A stretch of DNA of 39,703 nucleotides from Candidatus Tayloriibacteriota bacterium (GTDB taxonomy: Bacteria > Patescibacteriota > Minisyncoccia > Phycocordibacterales > UBA10002). The stretch spans positions 1 to 39,703 of the forward strand of contig SIBZ01000004.1 in NCBI GenBank assembly GCA_009694955.1. The letters are read 5' to 3'. The translations under genes and the position numbers were made by a program. Under the pieces are notes generated by a model. It searched no databases, had not been told where the DNA came from, and was given only the letters and a program-made list of their open reading frames with translations. Positions 36,550 through 39,703 of the stretch are shown in pieces (the first letter of the stretch is position 1; each line of letters begins with the position of its first letter).

Positions 36550-38829
36550 CTACTTCGCTACCGCCACCGCTTCGTCAAAGGCAATCGAGAGGAGCTTGGA
36601 CACCCCGCTCTTGTCCATCGTGACCCCGTAAATCACACCAGCGCGGGACATCGTTTCGCGATTATGCGTAATCAAAATCAGCTGGGAATATTTGGACAGG
36701 TTCTCAATCATATCGCCGTACTTCTTTGAGTTCGCTTCGTCCAGCGCCGCGTCAGTTTCGTCAAGAATGATGAACGGCGGGGGCTTCACCTGTGACATCG
36801 CGAAGAGAAGCGCGATGGAGGTGAGCGCGCGCTCGCCTCCGGAAAGCATCATAAGCGCTTTGATTTTCTTCCTCGGAAGATTCACCTCAATATCAATGCC
36901 TGTTTCCTGCTCGGTATCCTCGGATGCCGCTACCGCAGCCGCTTCCCCGCCATCGAGAAGGTCATCGACCTCCCGCCGGATTTTCTTTTCCGGTTTCGCG
37001 ATTGCGAGCTTCGCCGAACCACCACCGAACATAAGCGAAAAGTAGTTCTGGAACTCCGCGTTTATCTTCTCGATACCTCCGCGAAACTCTTCATCCAGCT
37101 TTTGCTCAAGCTCGATAATGAGATTCCGGAGCGTCTCGGCACTTTGTTCAAGGTCGGTGATTTCCCGCGCAAGAAACTGGTCGCGCTCGGTTGCCTCCTG
37201 AAACTCTTTCAGCACCTCCGCTCCGCTTCCTCCGCCCGCATCCTCGATGCGGATTTTCAGTTTTTCCACTTTCCGTCGCCGTTCTTCTTGCAGTGCTCGG
37301 TCCTCGAGTGTCATTGCTTGAGGGTTTAGGGTTTCGCCCTTCTCATCTTTCAATTCCACCTTTTCATATTCCAAAATCTCCCTACCAATAAGTAGGACGC
37401 CTTCGGTGAGTTCGCGTTTGAAATCCCCTTCCAAATGCTCGAGTTCGTGCGCTCGTACACGGAGCGCGTTTAACGCGCCGTGTAGTTCGTTCTGACGTGC
37501 CATAATGCGGAAGACTTCTTTTTCCGCGTCCCGGCTTGAATCTTTTTCCTTGTCTATTTCCGTCCGGAGCGCGTACTCTTCGTGTTGTGCATTCTTTTCG
37601 GCTTCCCGCACCTCGCGGAGTTTTTGTTCGACTTCTTTCTTCTTCTCAGCCAAAGATTCGATTTCTTTCGCCACGTCCTCTGCTCCCTGGTCCTTTTTCC
37701 TCCGGTGGCGTTCGAGAAACGTATGCATCGCTTCCTTGATGCGCCCGATGGTGACGATGAGGATACCCGCGTCCCGCTCATCTTCATCGACGGACACGGA
37801 ATCGATTTGCCGGACCAGACCTTCGACTTCGGAAAGCGGGATAACGACGCTGTCTGACTCCATTGTCCCGCGGATTTTTTGCAAACGCTGTGCTCCTGCG
37901 ACTTCGCCCTCAAGCCGGCCTACTTCGCGCGAAAGCGACTCGCGTTCTTTCCGAAGGCCGTTTAGTTTCTCTTCGATGGCGATAATCGCCTTCGTCTTTT
38001 CGTCTTTCCCATGCGTTTCTTCAAGAATTTTCTTGGACGCGATAAGTCTGTCGTTCAGTTCGGCGAGCTCTTGCTTGGGCTCACGCTCTTCTTCCGCTAT
38101 CTTCTCTTTCGAAACAGCGATGTAGGCGTGTTCCCGCTTCAGGTATTCGCCGTATAGCGCACGGAGCTCTTCCTTCAGTTGTTTGGTCTTTTCGATTTTC
38201 TCAACCTGTTTTTTGAGAAAGGAAATATGCGGGGCAATCTCACGGCGAAGTGATGCCACCTGCTTCATATTTTCGTCGGTTTTCTCGAGCTTCTTTTCCG
38301 ACTCCTCCCGCTTCCATTGGTAAATCTTGAGACCGAGCGCGTCTTCAATCATCTCCCGTCGTTCCCGCATAGTGGCGTTAAGGATTCTGTCTGCCTCGCC
38401 CTGCGAAATGATGTGGTGCCCCGATGAGCCGATATGCGCTCCGGCGAGGAGCTCCACGATGTCGCGGAGGCGCACCGGCGAGCCGTTCACGAGATACTCA
38501 CTTGATGCATCTCGGAAGATGACGCGTTCAATAACCACTTCATCGACATCAAGATTGAGCAAACGCTTTCGGTTGTCGAATACGAGCTTCACCGACGCGC
38601 GGTTGGAGCGCCCCATTTCGGGAGAGCCGTTCCAAATGAGGTCTTCGGTGCGCTTCCCTCGCATACTCTTAATGGACTGTTCTCCGAGCACGAAACGAAA
38701 CGCTTCGGCGGTGTTGCTCTTCCCGCTTCCGTTCGGACCGACGATGGACGTAATAGGCGTGTTGAAAGACAGTTCGGTCTTCTTGGCGAAGGACTTAAAG
38801 CCGGTGAGTTCCAATGATTTTAAGTACAT
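36550..38829 (-). CDS. smc: SMC-family chromosome segregation ATPase, short form
   Basis: The N-terminal ATPase half has MYLKSLELTGFKSFAKKT and Walker A GPNGSGKSN (31-39). The C-terminal half has FGGGSAKLAI, signature LSGGERALTS, and Walker B PPFIILDETDAALDEANS with the D-loop. Between them lie coiled-coil arms (about residues 165-330 and 375-605). The centre (about 332-372) is a short non-coil stretch instead of the roughly 150-residue SMC hinge. At 759 residues the protein is much shorter than bacterial SMC (about 1150-1200). It has no CxxC zinc hook as in Rad50. rnc lies upstream, as in many bacteria (rnc-smc). Confidence 0.9.
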   Translation of the reverse strand: MYLKSLELTGFKSFAKKTELSFNTPITSIVGPNGSGKSNTAEAFRFVLGEQSIKSMRGKRTEDLIWNGSPEMGRSNRASVKLVFDNRKRLLNLDVDEVVIERVIFRDASSEYLVNGSPVRLRDIVELLAGAHIGSSGHHIISQGEADRILNATMRERREMIEDALGLKIYQWKREESEKKLEKTDENMKQVASLRREIAPHISFLKKQVEKIEKTKQLKEELRALYGEYLKREHAYIAVSKEKIAEEEREPKQELAELNDRLIASKKILEETHGKDEKTKAIIAIEEKLNGLRKERESLSREVGRLEGEVAGAQRLQKIRGTMESDSVVIPLSEVEGLVRQIDSVSVDEDERDAGILIVTIGRIKEAMHTFLERHRRKKDQGAEDVAKEIESLAEKKKEVEQKLREVREAEKNAQHEEYALRTEIDKEKDSSRDAEKEVFRIMARQNELHGALNALRVRAHELEHLEGDFKRELTEGVLLIGREILEYEKVELKDEKGETLNPQAMTLEDRALQEERRRKVEKLKIRIEDAGGGSGAEVLKEFQEATERDQFLAREITDLEQSAETLRNLIIELEQKLDEEFRGGIEKINAEFQNYFSLMFGGGSAKLAIAKPEKKIRREVDDLLDGGEAAAVAASEDTEQETGIDIEVNLPRKKIKALMMLSGGERALTSIALLFAMSQVKPPPFIILDETDAALDEANSKKYGDMIENLSKYSQLILITHNRETMSRAGVIYGVTMDKSGVSKLLSIAFDEAVAVAK

Positions 38830-38871
38830 AAAATCAGATTTACGAAGTATGATTTAAGATTTACGAAAACT
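38830..38871. repeat. TTAAATCTT-type repeat upstream of smc
   Basis: Units aaatcaga, tttacgaag, tatgattta, agatttacg. It touches the smc start codon. Confidence 0.5.
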
Positions 38872-38910
38872 GAAAAGACGGCTTAATCATAGCAATTTAC
38901 CGACAAACAA

Positions 38911-38936
38911 AAAAGCGCCGCGACGACAGCGCTTTT
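38911..38936 (-). terminator. Terminator after the frameshifted small gene
   Basis: On the minus strand AAAAGCGC pairs with GCGCTTTT, followed by TTG; it lies 25 nt after the -1 frame stop. Confidence 0.75.
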
Positions 38937-38960
38937 CGCAAATAAGTAAAGTCTCCGCAC

Positions 38961-39151
38961 CTAAGCCGTTTCCGAAAGATTCTGTGGTCTCGAATCCTTC
39001 CTTACGGCTTCGTAAGTCTTTGCAGCTCCTTTGAGCTGCTGTAACTCCGGTTCAGTGTGAGTGACCGCCTCGGCTTCAGGTTCTTCAAAAAACCGCAGTC
39101 GTCGTCTTCCCTGCCTCTCTGTGGCTGGGGTTGCTTATCGTTTTGTTCCAT
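38961..39151 (-). CDS. Small acidic protein read through a -1 frameshift (or frameshifted gene)
   Basis: ATG at 39151 opens MEQNDKQPQPQRGREDDDCG, then T_TTT_TTG lies exactly in phase at 39086-39092 (zero-frame codons TTT TTG). In the zero frame 27 unlikely-looking residues follow, to a stop at 39002-39004. In the -1 frame a protein-like acidic stretch follows (EEPEAEAVTHTEPELQQLKG, then AAKTYEAVRKDSRP) to TAG at 38961-38963, giving about 63 residues. AGGGAAG lies 13 nt before the heptamer, like the internal Shine-Dalgarno of dnaX. An intrinsic terminator follows the -1 frame stop. A decayed gene or a sequence error is the alternative. It lies between rnc and smc. Confidence 0.5.
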
Positions 39152-39225
39152 ACTGAAAAAAACAGTACAATAAAAGCGAAAAAGAGCAGGCTCTGACGTA
39201 CGCTTTCCTTCTATTTCATTCCACG

Positions 39226-39516
39226 ATGTATAAGAAGATGTTACAATTTCTTCAAATGGGAAAACTGAATTCCGAGAAGAAGATAACTCGCAACCGTGTC
39301 CTTCTTTTCATAATAGGTGGTGGAGTACTAGCGTGGCTCCTCTTCCTGTCGATCCAAACGATTATAGTGAATATAAGCTGCACAAAGGAAGGCGGGCTTT
39401 TTCTATCTAGCACGAGTGGGGGGATATCTCCTAGTAGTAGACTTTCCGATTACGCTGTGAGAAAGAAGTACGGCGATAACTACACAAGATACGTCTCCGG
39501 TTATTGTATTCATTAA
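39226..39516 (+). CDS. Small single-pass membrane protein
   Basis: The 96-residue product has a basic N-terminus (MYKKMLQF ... KKITRNR), one hydrophobic helix (about residues 25-46, VLLFIIGGGVLAWLLFLSIQ) and a C-terminal part with two cysteines (Cys52 and Cys94). That part is probably outside the cell, given the positive-inside rule. No family recognised. A second ATG at 39238 is possible. It runs opposite to the flanking rnc and smc genes and is somewhat AT-richer. Confidence 0.5.
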   Translation: MYKKMLQFLQMGKLNSEKKITRNRVLLFIIGGGVLAWLLFLSIQTIIVNISCTKEGGLFLSSTSGGISPSSRLSDYAVRKKYGDNYTRYVSGYCIH

Positions 39517-39550
39517 CCGTTACATCTCGCCTGCCATCTTTACTAACTTT

Positions 39551-39703
39551 TTATTCCCACTTTTTGGCTTCTAGCCCGGCTTTCGCCGCCGATTGTTCAG
39601 CTTCCTGCTTTGACTTCCCTTCGCCCTCGGCGACACGTTCTTTGCCTAAGAAAACGGCGACGGTGAACTGCTTGTCATGGTCGGGGCCGATTTGTTTGAC
39701 CAT
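39551..39703 (-). CDS. rnc: Ribonuclease III, C-terminal part (cut by window edge)
   Basis: The minus-strand frame entering at the window end encodes GPDHDKQFTVAVFLGKERVAEG, then EGKSKQEAEQSAAKAGLEAKKWE and a TAA at 39551-39553. This is the double-stranded RNA-binding domain of RNase III, with the GPDHDKxF and GxGxSKxxAEQxAA signatures. The catalytic domain lies beyond the window. RNase III processes rRNA and cleaves dsRNA. It precedes the frameshifted small gene and smc. Confidence 0.88.
   Translation of the reverse strand: MVKQIGPDHDKQFTVAVFLGKERVAEGEGKSKQEAEQSAAKAGLEAKKWE

Noticed and set aside
38937-39080. tRNA-like look of the region (TCTCGAATCC and short stems)
   Set aside because: No acceptor stem, anticodon arm or CCA context could be folded; the stretch is better explained as the small frameshifted gene.
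1-39703. CRISPR array, tRNA or rRNA genes, prophage, full insertion sequence
   Set aside because: No regularly spaced direct repeats, T-arm consensus, rRNA landmarks, or transposase/integrase frames were seen.

Overview
The window looks like a chromosomal core region of a Candidate Phyla Radiation (Patescibacteria) bacterium, most likely a Parcubacteria-type lineage. This is inference. It rests on compact housekeeping genes, many tiny membrane proteins of unknown function, rare Shine-Dalgarno sequences with several apparently leaderless genes, a very short SMC, an rpsP-khpA-trmD cluster without rimM, and gene borders filled with short-period repeats. GC is near 50 percent, except for a more AT-rich patch at about 20.95-22.8 kb. 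I saw no rRNA, tRNA, CRISPR array, phage or complete insertion sequence.

Layout. 0.1-3.0 kb: a DUF5654 membrane protein, a HAD phosphatase, an unknown gene, and metK behind a SAM-I type riboswitch with terminator and antiterminator. 3.1-6.4 kb: a secreted small protein, a threonylcarbamoyl-AMP synthase (TsaC), an anchored protein, an alpha/beta hydrolase and truB. 6.5-9.1 kb: small unknown proteins, an ECF sigma factor with a membrane partner, an RRM RNA-binding protein and a 57-residue membrane protein. 9.2-12.2 kb: hisS, a DEDD exonuclease and an anchored DsbA-like protein. 12.2-17.7 kb: a class I glutamine amidotransferase, a UvrD-like helicase fused to a RecB/AddB-type nuclease, a small membrane protein and a PRPP synthetase. 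17.8-20.9 kb: rpoD and dnaG. 20.95-22.8 kb: an NYN-domain protein and a transglutaminase-like protein. 23.0-30.4 kb: rpoC and rpoB with a long leader. 30.4-36.4 kb: an MFS transporter, a small membrane protein behind an attenuator-like leader, trmD, khpA, rpsP, divergent rnr, and a LuxR-type HTH protein. 36.5-39.7 kb: smc, a small gene that needs a -1 frameshift, a small membrane protein, and the 3' end of rnc (RNase III).

Themes. (1) Short repeats of several families mark gene borders and also intrude in frame into genes: the hydrolase, TrmD, TruB, the helicase-nuclease, the HisS tail and the region before PRPP synthetase. This resembles Rickettsia palindromic elements in outcome, but the repeats differ. 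It is the strongest candidate here for something undescribed. (2) RNA-level control recurs: the SAM riboswitch on metK, and terminator-like hairpins inside the leaders of rpoB and of the 31.6-31.9 kb gene. (3) At least seven genes have a -10 box only 6-7 nt before the start codon, which predicts leaderless mRNAs. (4) A small gene at 38961-39151 carries a T_TTT_TTG slippery heptamer exactly where its reading frame changes.

All functions are assigned by reading motifs by eye. No database search was run.
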